From Gemmatimonadaceae bacterium (GTDB lineage: Bacteria > Gemmatimonadota > Gemmatimonadetes > Gemmatimonadales > Gemmatimonadaceae): a stretch of 18,580 nucleotides of DNA. Both the position numbers and the translations under genes were made by a program. Where the stretch lies: positions 1 through 18,580 of the forward strand of contig JADGQU010000015.1 of the NCBI GenBank assembly GCA_017881545.1. Reading direction: 5' to 3'. The notes beneath the pieces are model-generated. The model saw nothing but the letters and a program-made list of their open reading frames with translations. It was not told the origin of the DNA and did no database searches. Shown here piece by piece: positions 9,179-17,135 of this stretch (its first letter is position 1; each line of letters begins with the position of its first letter).

Positions 9179-10425
9179 TCGTGCCTGATCGCCTCGATCG
9201 GAAAGAGTCTCGATGCCTGCACGGATGGATACACTGTCGCGACGGCAGCGATCGCGATGCTCGCGATGACGATCCACATCACGTCCATGGGCTGCGTCGA
9301 CACCGGCAGGTGGTCGATGAAGTAGACCTGAGCGTCGAGCTTGATGAACTGGTACTTGTCGAGGGCAAGCGCGGCACCAAATCCGAGGACGAGCCCCAGC
9401 ACCGTCCCCACCACCCCGATCACGAGTCCCTGCAGGAAGAATATCCGGCGTATCGACTTGGCGGGCATTCCCATCGCCTTCAGAATTCCGATCTCCTTCG
9501 TCTTGTCGGCGACGACCATCGTGAGAGTGCTCACGATGTTGAACGCGGCGACGAGCACGATCAGCAGCAGGATCACTCCCATTCCAAGCTTTTCCAGCTT
9601 GAGAGCCTGAAACAGAGAATGGTTCTGCTCTTCCCAATCCACGGATCTGTAGGGCCAGCCGAGCGCGCCGACCAGATGGGAGGCAATGCTCGCCGCCTGC
9701 CAGCGGTCTGCGGTCTTCACTTCGATGCCGGTGACTCCCTCTCCCAGGCCAGCGAGAAGCTGCGCCTTGTCGAGAGCGACGAACGCATACGAGTTGTCGT
9801 ATTCGTACATCCCGGTCGAGACGATTCCGGTCACCTCAAATCTCTCGACCCTCGGAACGAACCCGCCGGTCACGGGATTCATCTTTCCACCGCCGGCAGA
9901 GAGCAGATTGATGCTGTCTCCCGGCCACTTGTTGAAGCGGGCCGCCAGCAACTTTCCGAGCACGACACCGCGGTGTTGCCCGTCGGTGCTGGCGAAACGG
10001 AAATCTCCAGACACGGCGTGCGAGCGAATCGTCGTCACATCGGGAACGCCGCGAGCCTCGGGCTGCAAGCCGACCACGTAAACTCCACCTGCGTAGTCGT
10101 GACCGGCAGTCATCAAAGCTTCGGTGAGAACGAACGGCGCTGCCGTCACCACGCCCGGCTGCTTCCGCACCTTCACGAGCACGCTCGGCCAGTCGGTGAT
10201 CTTAAGGTCCTCGCCGTAGCTGAGCACGCGGATGTCGGGACTGCCCACCAGGATCTTCTCACGAAGATCGTGCTGCAGTCCGTTCATAACTCCAATGATC
10301 ACGATCAACGCACTCACGCCCACCAGCACACCGCCGATCGCGATGATGCTGATCAGCGAGAGCAACTTGGACCCTCGGCGGCTCCGCAGGTATCTCCACG
10401 CAATCTGTAGCTCGAGCTTCGTCAC
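9175..10425 (-). CDS. lolE: Lipoprotein-releasing ABC transporter permease, LolC/LolE family
   Basis: This is the membrane half of the Lol transporter, which moves outer-membrane lipoproteins from the inner membrane to the periplasmic carrier. The 416-aa product has the family layout. A first membrane helix near residues 22-48 (LISIIAIGGVLVGVSALIVI) is followed by a large periplasmic MacB-PCD-like domain (about 50-270). Three C-terminal helices follow, with the cytoplasmic coupling element TKEIGILKAMGMP between the first two. It ends in the PIEAIRHE tail common to the FtsX/LolE superfamily. Start GTG at 10425 overlaps the lysS stop (GTGA), and its stop overlaps the lolD start. Only one permease gene is present, suggesting a homodimeric LolF-like transporter rather than a LolC-LolE pair. 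A second permease elsewhere cannot be excluded. Confidence 0.92.
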   Translation of the reverse strand: MTKLELQIAWRYLRSRRGSKLLSLISIIAIGGVLVGVSALIVIIGVMNGLQHDLREKILVGSPDIRVLSYGEDLKITDWPSVLVKVRKQPGVVTAAPFVLTEALMTAGHDYAGGVYVVGLQPEARGVPDVTTIRSHAVSGDFRFASTDGQHRGVVLGKLLAARFNKWPGDSINLLSAGGGKMNPVTGGFVPRVERFEVTGIVSTGMYEYDNSYAFVALDKAQLLAGLGEGVTGIEVKTADRWQAASIASHLVGALGWPYRSVDWEEQNHSLFQALKLEKLGMGVILLLIVLVAAFNIVSTLTMVVADKTKEIGILKAMGMPAKSIRRIFFLQGLVIGVVGTVLGLVLGFGAALALDKYQFIKLDAQVYFIDHLPVSTQPMDVMWIVIASIAIAAVATVYPSVQASRLFPIEAIRHE

Positions 10426-11909
10426 TCTGGTCTCATCGTCGGAAAAAGAATCACATCGCGGATGTTGGTAGCGCCGGACAGGTACATGAACAACCGGTCT
10501 ATACCAATTCCTACACCACCCATGGGAGGCATACCGTACTCCATGGCGCGGAGATAATCCTCATCTACCCCGGAAGCCTCCTCGTCGCCAGCGGCGCGCA
10601 GACTCGCCTGCGCCTCGAACCGACGCCGCTGATCCAGCGGATCGTTCAGCTCACTGAAGGCATTGGCCATCTCCTTCCCGTTCGCGAACAGCTCGAACCG
10701 CTCCGTCAGCTTGGGGTTTCCGCGCTTCGGCTTCGCCAGTGGCGAGAGCTCCACTGGATAGTCCACGACGAACGTCGGCTCCACGAGCTTCGATTCGACG
10801 AGCGCCTGGAACATTTCGTCCAGCAGCTTCGGGCGACTCAGGTCGTCAGTTTTTTCTACCCCAACACGCTTCGCAAGTGCGCGTAGCGACGCATCGTCGA
10901 GCGCCGTCACGTCCACGCCCGCCGCTTTGTTCAGTGAGGGCAGCCACTCGACGCGGGGGAATGGTCGCCGGAACGTAGGAACGTTCGCGGCGAGCTCCGG
11001 CACAGACCGAACAGCTTCCGCCGTCCTCTCGAGCAATTGTTCGACCACATCCATCATCGCGGTGTAGTCGGCGTACGCCTGGTAGAACTCCAGCATGGTG
11101 AACTCGGGATTGTGCGTCCGATCAATTCCCTCGTTCCTGAAGTCGTGACCGATCTCGTACACCCGCTCAAGCCCTCCGACGACCAGTCTCTTCAGATAGA
11201 GCTCGTCGGCGATTCGCAGATAGAGCGGCATGTTGAGCGCGTTGTGGAGCGTCGTGAACGGACGCGCCGCGGCTCCGCCGTAGAGCGGCTGAAGAATCGG
11301 CGTCTCCACCTCGAGAAAATCGCGCTCGTCGAGAAAAGAGCGGATCGCGCGCGTCATGCGCGATCGCGCGACGAAGAGAGCGCGAACCTCGGGATGCACC
11401 GCCAGGTCCGCGTAGCGCTGTCTGTAGCGCTGCTCCGGATCGGCGAATCCCGAGTGGCGAACGATCTGGCCGTTGACCTCTTCTTCCTTGCCGAACGGCA
11501 ACGGGCGGAGCGATTTCGCCAGGATCTCGACGTTGTCCACGCGCACCGTGACTTCGCCGGTGCGTGTGCGGAAGAGCGGCCCGTGCACGCCGATGATGTC
11601 ACCAAGATCGAAGTGAGCGAGCAGTGAATACATCTTCTCGCCCAGCTGGTCCTTCTTGAAGTAGAGCTGGATCTTTCCGGTGGAATCGCCGAGGTGCGCG
11701 AAGGTCGTCTTGCCGTGCGACCGCCAGGCGACGATCCTGCCCGCGAGACTAACCGCCGGGCCCTCTTCTGCGTCGCCAAGCAGAGACTGCGCGTCGCTCG
11801 CGGAATGCTGGCGATCGAAGCCATATGCATACGGCGCTACACCGGCCGCCTCCAAAGCTTCGAGCTTTTCGCGGCGCGCCTGAAGAACGAAGTTCAGCTC
11901 GTCGGTCAC
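10422..11909 (-). CDS. lysS: Lysyl-tRNA synthetase, class II
   Basis: LysS charges tRNA-Lys. The 495-aa product has an N-terminal OB-fold anticodon-binding domain (about 60-145, with VSLAGRIVAWRSHGKTTFAH) and the class II catalytic core. Motif 1 lies around SFLDERDFLEVETPIL, motif 2 around FRNEGIDRTHNPEFTMLEF, and motif 3 is MGGVGIGIDRLFMYL near the C-terminus. The length is normal for bacterial class II LysRS. The GTG start at 11909 overlaps the prfB stop by 4 bp, and its TGA overlaps the start of the Lol permease gene. prfB followed by lysS is a widespread pair in bacteria. The downstream link to lol genes suggests co-expression of translation and lipoprotein export in this lineage. Confidence 0.98.
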   Translation of the reverse strand: MTDELNFVLQARREKLEALEAAGVAPYAYGFDRQHSASDAQSLLGDAEEGPAVSLAGRIVAWRSHGKTTFAHLGDSTGKIQLYFKKDQLGEKMYSLLAHFDLGDIIGVHGPLFRTRTGEVTVRVDNVEILAKSLRPLPFGKEEEVNGQIVRHSGFADPEQRYRQRYADLAVHPEVRALFVARSRMTRAIRSFLDERDFLEVETPILQPLYGGAAARPFTTLHNALNMPLYLRIADELYLKRLVVGGLERVYEIGHDFRNEGIDRTHNPEFTMLEFYQAYADYTAMMDVVEQLLERTAEAVRSVPELAANVPTFRRPFPRVEWLPSLNKAAGVDVTALDDASLRALAKRVGVEKTDDLSRPKLLDEMFQALVESKLVEPTFVVDYPVELSPLAKPKRGNPKLTERFELFANGKEMANAFSELNDPLDQRRRFEAQASLRAAGDEEASGVDEDYLRAMEYGMPPMGGVGIGIDRLFMYLSGATNIRDVILFPTMRPE

Positions 11910-13025
11910 GCTGCCACCGTGGTCGAACCGCCGCCCTGCTTAAGGTATGCCTCGATGAACGGGTCGATCCCGCCATCCATGACCTTCTGGACGTCGGGGA
12001 TCTTGAGCTCGGTGCGATGATCGTTGACCATCGTGTACGGCTGGAAAACGTAGCTCCTGATCTGGCTACCGAAGCTGACGTCTGATTTCGTCGCATCAAG
12101 CTCGGCCTTGTGCGCGTCGCGCTTCTCGACCTCGGCCTGATAGAGCTTGTTCTTCAGCATCTTCATCGCGGTCGCCTTGTTCTTGAACTGCGACCGCTCC
12201 GCCTGTGAGCCGGCGACGGTCCCCGTCGGGAGGTGCGTGATGCGGACAGCGGAGCTCGTCTTGTTCACGTGCTGACCGCCGGCTCCCGAGGCACGATAGA
12301 CGTCGATCCGCAGATCCTCGTCCTTGAGCTCGATGTTGATCTCCTCGTTCACGACCGGGTACACGAACACCGACGCAAAGCTCGTGTGGCGTCGCGCATT
12401 GGCATCGAAGGGTGAGATTCGAACGAGGCGATGCACCCCCGTCTCGGGCCGCAGAAATCCGTACGCGTAATGTCCGCGGATCTCGAGCACCGCGCCCTTG
12501 ATCCCCGCCTCTTCGCCCTCGCTCTCGTCCAGCACGCTCACCTCGAAGCCGCGCCGTTCTGCCCAGCGGATGTACATCCGCATGAGCATCTGCGCCCAGT
12601 CCTGCGCCTCGGTTCCACCGGCGCCGGCGCTGATCTCGAGCTGTGCGAAGCGAAAATCGTCGGGGCCGCGCAGGAGCGATCTCACCTCGAACGATACGAC
12701 TTCGTCGTGGACGCGCGCGATCTCAGCGTCGAGCTCTCGCTCCATCTCGGGCTCAGGGTCACCTTGCAGAAGCTCATCGAGCTCGAGCGCACTCTCGACG
12801 CGGCCGCTCAGCTTCTCGTACGGATCGAGCCAATTGCGCAGCGCTTTCACTTCCGCGAGCGTCGCCTGCGCTTTCTCCTGGTTGTTCCAGAAGCCGGGGT
12901 CGGCCATCGCGGCGTCGAGTGCGCTCAGGCGAGCGCGCTTGCCGTCGATGTCAAAGATACCTCCGCAGCTCGGCCAGTCGCTCTCTGCTCTGTTTCAGAC
13001 CGCGACCGCGTTCGCTTTCCGCCAT
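11906..13025 (-). CDS. prfB: Peptide chain release factor 2 (RF2), expressed by programmed +1 frameshift
   Basis: RF2 releases nascent chains at UGA and UAA. The gene is in two frames. Twenty-four codons run from ATG 13025 to CTT 12954 (MAESERGRGLK ... LRRYL) and meet an in-frame TGA at 12953-12951. Skipping the T (12953) joins GAC 12952 to the long frame that ends at 11906, giving a 372-aa protein. In the joined numbering SPF (stop-codon reading) is at 204-206 and GAGGQ carries GGQ at 249-251, within one residue of E. coli RF2, which supports both the join and the start. SPF marks RF2 rather than RF1. The first ATG of the long frame (12907, MADPGFW) lacks the N-terminal helix and is not the real start. 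The stop overlaps the lysS start. Confidence 0.97.
12950..12964 (-). promoter_or_regulatory. prfB autoregulatory +1 frameshift site
   Basis: The minus strand reads GGAGGTATCTTTGAC. It contains an internal Shine-Dalgarno-like GGAGG (12964-12960), a TAT spacer, the slippery CTT (12956-12954), the stop TGA (12953-12951) and the following C. This is nearly identical to the E. coli prfB site. When RF2 is scarce the ribosome slips +1 on CTT-T and makes RF2; when it is abundant translation stops at UGA. Confidence 0.96.
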
Positions 13026-13045
13026 TTTACCCGGGCCCCCGAGGC

Positions 13046-13966
13046 CTAGAAGATTTTCTTGCCGGCACCCAGCACTTCGTTCAGTGCTTCCTGAAAGTAG
13101 GTGGTGCTCTCCGCCAACTGCTGACCCACCTGCGCAATATACTCTTCGAAGCTCTTTTTTATCTCCTCACGAAAGAGCTGCTTGAGGGTGCCGTCGCGAA
13201 GACCTTCCGCGTGTTTGGCGGGATGGTAGGTGATGATGTCCGAAACCAGAGCGCGCGCGAGCCTCTTGGCGCGCTGGTTTGGATCCTTGGAGAGAAACGG
13301 GTTGAGCGGCCGGCGCGCTCCGCCATCACCAACCGCGGGGGCGGCAGCGGGTAGCCTGGACGGCGGAACCGCCGCAGGTGCCGGAGGCCGGGTTGGGGAC
13401 GATGACGGAACGAACGGAGCCGAAGGCCCTGAGGCCACTGGCGAAGGAGGCGGAGCCACCGGCGGCGCCGGAGAACGTGAAGCGAACTCCGGCAGTCCCG
13501 AGGAGGGCGATGCTGGTGTCGCCGTCGCAGTAGCCGCAGCTCGTTCTATCGATTCGGGCCTCGGCCGGGGCGCAGCCGGAGTCTCGCTGGGGCGCTGCGG
13601 AGTGGGCGGCGGGGCCGAACGCTGCACCGGAGGAGCTGCGGGAGTGCGCTGGACCGGAGGTGCCGGAGGCGCGGGGGTACGCTGCACGGGAGGAGCAGCG
13701 GGAGCGCGCTGCGGTGCGGAGCCGTACGGCGGCGGATCCCAGCCGCCTTGTGCTGCCGGCGTGGAACGCGCGCGATCCTGCGATCCCGATTCCGACGGTT
13801 GGATCGCCGGACGGCTGCTCGCGGGGGTCTGCGTCGTCTGGCCCGTCGGAGCTGGAATCGAGATTACACCGCTGCACACAGAGCAGCGCGCGCGTACGCC
13901 GGAGGAAGGAACCTTGGCGGGATCCACTCGGAAAATCGAGCGACAATCCGGGCAGCTGACGTTCAT
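13046..13966 (-). CDS. MJ0042-type zinc-ribbon protein with Pro/Ala-rich linker and C-terminal helical domain; function unknown
   Basis: The 306-aa product has three parts. Residues 1-38 form a zinc ribbon (CPDC at 5-8, CSVC at 28-31, with IFRVDPAKVP between), the MJ0042 type seen at the start of many envelope or motility-related proteins of unknown role. Residues 39-232 are low-complexity Pro/Ala/Ser, with a repeated PPVQRTPAPP-like unit near 88-118, probably disordered. Residues 233-306 form a compact charged helical domain (RLARALVSDIITYHPAKHAE ... FEEYIAQV ... ALNEVLGAG). Similar ribbon-linker-helical designs occur in myxobacterial proteins. No membrane helix is seen. The start ATG at 13966 overlaps the stop of the GGDDF gene by 4 bp, and prfB begins 20 bases downstream. 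Linkage to a signalling protein hints at a regulatory role, which is inference. Confidence 0.85.
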   Translation of the reverse strand: MNVSCPDCRSIFRVDPAKVPSSGVRARCSVCSGVISIPAPTGQTTQTPASSRPAIQPSESGSQDRARSTPAAQGGWDPPPYGSAPQRAPAAPPVQRTPAPPAPPVQRTPAAPPVQRSAPPPTPQRPSETPAAPRPRPESIERAAATATATPASPSSGLPEFASRSPAPPVAPPPSPVASGPSAPFVPSSSPTRPPAPAAVPPSRLPAAAPAVGDGGARRPLNPFLSKDPNQRAKRLARALVSDIITYHPAKHAEGLRDGTLKQLFREEIKKSFEEYIAQVGQQLAESTTYFQEALNEVLGAGKKIF

Positions 13967-14961
13967 TCATTCTCTCCGATCAAGCGTACATCGCGAATCG
14001 CCGGCAGCGGCTCCTGCGGCGTCACGCGCTCATCGCTGCGTCTGTCAACAGTATAAACTGAGCCAGGCAGGCTCTTGGCGTACGTTTTCATCTCGGTCGC
14101 AAGTTGGCTCGCCTGACGGGCAGAGGTCAATGTTCTCCGGAGATTGGTGACCACTCCGATCGACAGCGTCATCAGCGGAACACGATCGAGGTGCCCTCTC
14201 CTGTCCTTCCCGAAAAAGTAGCCGGCGCGCCGATCCTGCTCCGAGTACTGGTAGGGAGCGAGAAGGTCGAAAGTCGCGACGATTTCTCCGCACACCGACG
14301 GAATCGCGTTGTACGGTATGATGAAGATAAAGTCGTCGCCGCCAATATGCCCGATGAATCCGTCTTCGGCGCACGTTCCTTTCACGACGTCGTGAAGGAG
14401 CTTGGCAAGAATCCGGATCACCCGATCGCCTTCGTTGTAGCTGTAGCGATCGTTGAACTCCTTGAAGTGATCCAGGTCGGCGTAGCAGACGGCGAAGGCG
14501 TCGCCGAGCGCGAGCCGCCGGCCGATTTCCGATTCGATCGCGGAAGTTCCGGCGAGACGGGTCGATGGATGCACGATCAGGTCGCGCTCCGACCGAATCA
14601 GCATTGCCGTCAGGCGTCGAACTGCTTCCGGTGCCGGCATTCCGTCGCGAATGACTTCGTCAGCGCCGGCATCGAACGCCTCCGACAGCGCCTCGGTTTT
14701 CTTTCCGGTCAGCACGGCGCACGGCACGACTGCCGTGTAGGAATCCTTCTTCAATCTATGAACGGCGGCCAGAACGGGCTCCGCCTCGTCGCGTGCGTCG
14801 AACACGACGAAACGCGGACGCGCGCGCAGGCCGATCGACATCAGCTCGTCAGCCGAGCTGATTGTTACGACCGAGGCCTGCTGCGATTCGATCCAGGCGC
14901 TTACATGCGCCGGGAGAGAAGCATCATCAGGTGAAAAGTGAATCGCGTTTGGCTGCTGCAA
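13963..14961 (-). CDS. REC-like plus GGDEF-family (GGDDF) protein, putative diguanylate cyclase
   Basis: GGDEF proteins make cyclic di-GMP from two GTP. The 332-aa product has a receiver-like half (1-125), with acidic residues D12-D13, a possible phospho-acceptor D55 (RFVVFDARDE) and VLTGKK at 83-88. The usual Lys after strand 5 is missing (VIRDGMPAPE), so it may be a pseudo-receiver. The GGDEF half (about 130-305) has YADLDHFKEFND (160-171) and the signature GGDDF at 207-211, where Asp replaces the common fourth-position Glu. No RxxD inhibitory site precedes it. The rest (RAGYFFGKDRRG, LSIGVVTN) fits a known GGDDF-type subgroup. The start is TTG at 14961 with a weak GGAAAG upstream; no ATG or GTG gives the full receiver fold. 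Its stop overlaps the zinc-ribbon gene. Confidence 0.92.
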   Translation of the reverse strand: MQQPNAIHFSPDDASLPAHVSAWIESQQASVVTISSADELMSIGLRARPRFVVFDARDEAEPVLAAVHRLKKDSYTAVVPCAVLTGKKTEALSEAFDAGADEVIRDGMPAPEAVRRLTAMLIRSERDLIVHPSTRLAGTSAIESEIGRRLALGDAFAVCYADLDHFKEFNDRYSYNEGDRVIRILAKLLHDVVKGTCAEDGFIGHIGGDDFIFIIPYNAIPSVCGEIVATFDLLAPYQYSEQDRRAGYFFGKDRRGHLDRVPLMTLSIGVVTNLRRTLTSARQASQLATEMKTYAKSLPGSVYTVDRRSDERVTPQEPLPAIRDVRLIGENE

Positions 14962-14998
14962 ATCGTTGACTTTCCGGGTGGCCGGTGATTCCTGTCAA

Positions 14999-16105
14999 TC
15001 AGAAGAAAAAGAACGCAACTCCGAGTACTGCGTACGCGAGAAGCAGCAAGACCCCTTCGAGCCAATTCGTTTCCGCGTCCCTGATCACGGAGGACGTTAC
15101 CAAAACAGCCAATGCGATGCTCGCCACCTCCATCGTGGTGAAGGCGAGATCCATCGGCTGGTGGAACACCATCCCGAGAAATACCAACAGCGGCGCGATC
15201 AGCAGCGCCACCTGAATGCTGGAGCCGATGGCGATGCTGAGCGCGAGATCCATGCGGTTCCGCATCGCCATGATGATTGCCGAGCTGTTTTCGGCCGCAT
15301 TGCCGATGATCGGAATCAGGATCAGTCCGACGAAGAATTCGGACAGGCCCAGCACCTTCACCGCCTCTTCTGTAGCCGAAACGAGAACCTCCGCTACCAC
15401 GCCGATGGTGACGGCAGCAGCGAGCAGGATTCCCATTGCCTTCTTAGACGACCATTTTGGGGCTACAGTCACGCCTGGACCATAGTCGCTCCTGAACGAG
15501 GAGGAGTGCGTCCAGAGGGAAAACGCCAGCCAGGCCACGTAGCCGGCGATCAGGAGTCCCGCCACATAGTGGGACATTCGCACCGTCGCCGCCCTCTCCG
15601 GATCCGGGTGCAGCTGATGGAAGAGGGCCGGCACGACCAGCCCGAACACCGCGATTAGGAGCACGGTGCTGCTCGCCCCCGCCAGGTTCGGGTTGAACTT
15701 CTGAACCTTGAATTTGAGCCCGCCGGCGAACAGCGCGATGCCCAGAACGAGGAGGAGATTGCCGAGTATGGAGCCGGTGATCGAGGCTTTGACCAGATCG
15801 ATCAGGCCTGCCCGGAGCGCCACTCCGGCAATTATCAGCTCGGCCAGATTCCCCATCGTCGCGCTCAGCACGCCGCCGATCGCCGGGCTGGTGTGCTCGG
15901 CTACAGCCTCGGTAGCGGCACCCAGGACCCCTGACAGCGGAATGATCGCGAGCGCGCTCAGGCCGAAAACCACGATCGGAGGCGCCCCGGCGAGCCGCGC
16001 CAGGAGCGCGATGGGAACGAGTACCAGTAGCGCGTAAAGGATCTTCAAGGACGCCCCATCGAGGCGCGGATAACCCCCGAGCCCCATTCCAATCCCGACT
16101 TCCAC
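14999..16105 (-). CDS. cax: Calcium/proton exchanger, CaCA superfamily (CAX/ChaA type)
   Basis: This inner-membrane antiporter exports Ca2+ (or other divalent cations) in exchange for protons. The 368-aa product is almost all membrane helix, about 11 segments in two homologous halves. Each half carries the family's ion-binding alpha repeat: GGVLSATMGNLAELI (77-91) and LIPIIGNAAENSSAI (263-277). Both contain the conserved Gly-Asn-x-Ala-Glu core. A short acidic/His loop (HQLHPDPERA) lies between the halves. The protein ends in VAFFFF. The listed start is GTG at 16105; ATG at 16087 (MGLGGYPRLDG) is an equally good candidate, and neither has a strong ribosome-binding site. The gene stands 61 bp after the PorV-like gene and 37 bp before the GGDDF gene, so it may be read alone or with either. 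Confidence 0.95.
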   Translation of the reverse strand: MEVGIGMGLGGYPRLDGASLKILYALLVLVPIALLARLAGAPPIVVFGLSALAIIPLSGVLGAATEAVAEHTSPAIGGVLSATMGNLAELIIAGVALRAGLIDLVKASITGSILGNLLLVLGIALFAGGLKFKVQKFNPNLAGASSTVLLIAVFGLVVPALFHQLHPDPERAATVRMSHYVAGLLIAGYVAWLAFSLWTHSSSFRSDYGPGVTVAPKWSSKKAMGILLAAAVTIGVVAEVLVSATEEAVKVLGLSEFFVGLILIPIIGNAAENSSAIIMAMRNRMDLALSIAIGSSIQVALLIAPLLVFLGMVFHQPMDLAFTTMEVASIALAVLVTSSVIRDAETNWLEGVLLLLAYAVLGVAFFFF

Positions 16106-16166
16106 TCAACGATTGCGCACTGCTCGGCGCGAGCGCGGTCGCCGGCCGCGCAACGCATCCCCTGGA
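16106..16166 (-). other. Short intergenic region with GC-rich hairpin
   Basis: Between the PorV-like gene and the Ca2+/H+ exchanger the minus strand contains GCGCGG-CCGGCGA-CCGCGC, a 6-bp stem with a 7-base loop. No T-run follows, so termination is doubtful. No promoter consensus was recognised. Confidence 0.3.
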
Positions 16167-17135
16167 TCAAAACAGATAGCGGAGAGAGACGTAAACTGGG
16201 GATTGACCTGTGTCCGCAGGCAATCCGCCAAATTTCCAGGCGATGTCGAACACGAAGCCGCCGCTCTGAAGGCCTATGCCGAGAGCGGCGCTAGCATCTC
16301 CCCGGCGGTCGTGCCCGACGAAACCCGCTCGCAGATGCAGCTTGCCCTGATACATGACGTCGGTTCCAAGCCTGACCGATTTCCCACCGAATTCCCTCGA
16401 GTTGATGTAGCTCCCCGCGACGCGGAGCTCGGTGTCTTTCACGTAATGATCGATGAACTTGAGCCTGTACAGCGCACCGACCTCGACCTGGGTGGGGAGC
16501 GGGTCGCGCCGATTGATCTCTCGCGAGTTGATTCTTCCTCCGAGATTTCGTATTGCCACCCCGAACGAAAGCGGCGCTCCCGCTTCCAACTCGTACTGCG
16601 CGCCGAGATCGACGGCTCGCGAGCTCTCCACATTCGGACCCACGCTGCTGCATTGTCCGGAGCAGTCGACCCGCAGCTGCACGATCTTGTAGTTGATTCC
16701 CGCGCTGAGGCGTTTCGTGACCGCCGCCGCGTATGTGCCGGCCAGGACGACGTCGCGCGGCAAAATGACTCCTATGACATTGCCCTGATCGTCGGTCACC
16801 TGCTGCTCGCCGATGTTCAGGATGTTGAGCGAGAGCGCGGTGGTTCCGTACGAGCGCGTCGGCAGGACGAAAGTCAGAGCGTCACCGACACCGGCGACAG
16901 TCTTCGAGTGATGGATCGCCAGCTCGCGCTTGTCCTGATCGGCGATCGATGCGGGATTCCACCAGATTCCTTCGCTCCCGGGCTTCCCGGCCACCATCGC
17001 CTGCCCCATGCCGACCGCCTGGGCACCCGTCGGGAGAAGCAGAAAGAGCGAGCCTTCGCTTCCCGTCGGCCCTTGAGCAGCCGCCCTTACGGCGAGTAGA
17101 CCCAACCACCCGGCGCTAAGAAGGAGTCGCCTCAT
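16167..17135 (-). CDS. PorV/PorQ-family outer-membrane beta-barrel protein
   Basis: The 322-aa product has a signal peptide (MRRLLLSAGWLGLLAVRAAA, cleavage near AQG). It then has the PorV/PorQ opening FLLLPTGAQAVGMGQAMVAG followed by WWNPASIA, a FadL-like N-terminal plug or hatch. Alternating strands run to a C-terminal YVSLRYLF, an aromatic barrel end. In Bacteroidetes PorV shuttles type IX secretion cargo and PorQ is another barrel of that system. Many FCB-group genomes have further homologues without proven secretion roles, so function is left open. Two Cys (VDCSGQCSS) sit in a predicted loop. The ATG at 17135 lies 3 bases after the Trm112-like stop and is formed by the second copy of a 20-bp direct repeat. 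No Shine-Dalgarno sequence is obvious, so translation may depend on re-initiation. Confidence 0.85.
   Translation of the reverse strand: MRRLLLSAGWLGLLAVRAAAQGPTGSEGSLFLLLPTGAQAVGMGQAMVAGKPGSEGIWWNPASIADQDKRELAIHHSKTVAGVGDALTFVLPTRSYGTTALSLNILNIGEQQVTDDQGNVIGVILPRDVVLAGTYAAAVTKRLSAGINYKIVQLRVDCSGQCSSVGPNVESSRAVDLGAQYELEAGAPLSFGVAIRNLGGRINSREINRRDPLPTQVEVGALYRLKFIDHYVKDTELRVAGSYINSREFGGKSVRLGTDVMYQGKLHLRAGFVGHDRRGDASAALGIGLQSGGFVFDIAWKFGGLPADTGQSPVYVSLRYLF

Noticed and set aside
9179..9637. In-frame upstream extension of lolD by 153 codons
   Set aside because: The extension overlaps the Lol permease coding sequence in another frame and is Arg/Asp/Gly-rich; LolD length and the ATGA overlap support the start at 9178.
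9181..10410. 409-codon plus-strand open frame opposite the Lol permease gene
   Set aside because: Antisense shadow in the same triplet register, full of His, Asp and Arg; the minus strand has clear family motifs.
13600..13720. Repeated GC-rich units that might be a tandem DNA repeat or CRISPR-like array
   Set aside because: They encode the PPVQRTP repeats in the linker of the zinc-ribbon protein, with irregular spacing and no spacers.
12431..14150. Two plus-strand frames of about 300 codons opposite prfB and the zinc-ribbon gene
   Set aside because: The Gly/Ala-rich one mirrors the Pro/Ala linker on the minus strand; both are shadows.
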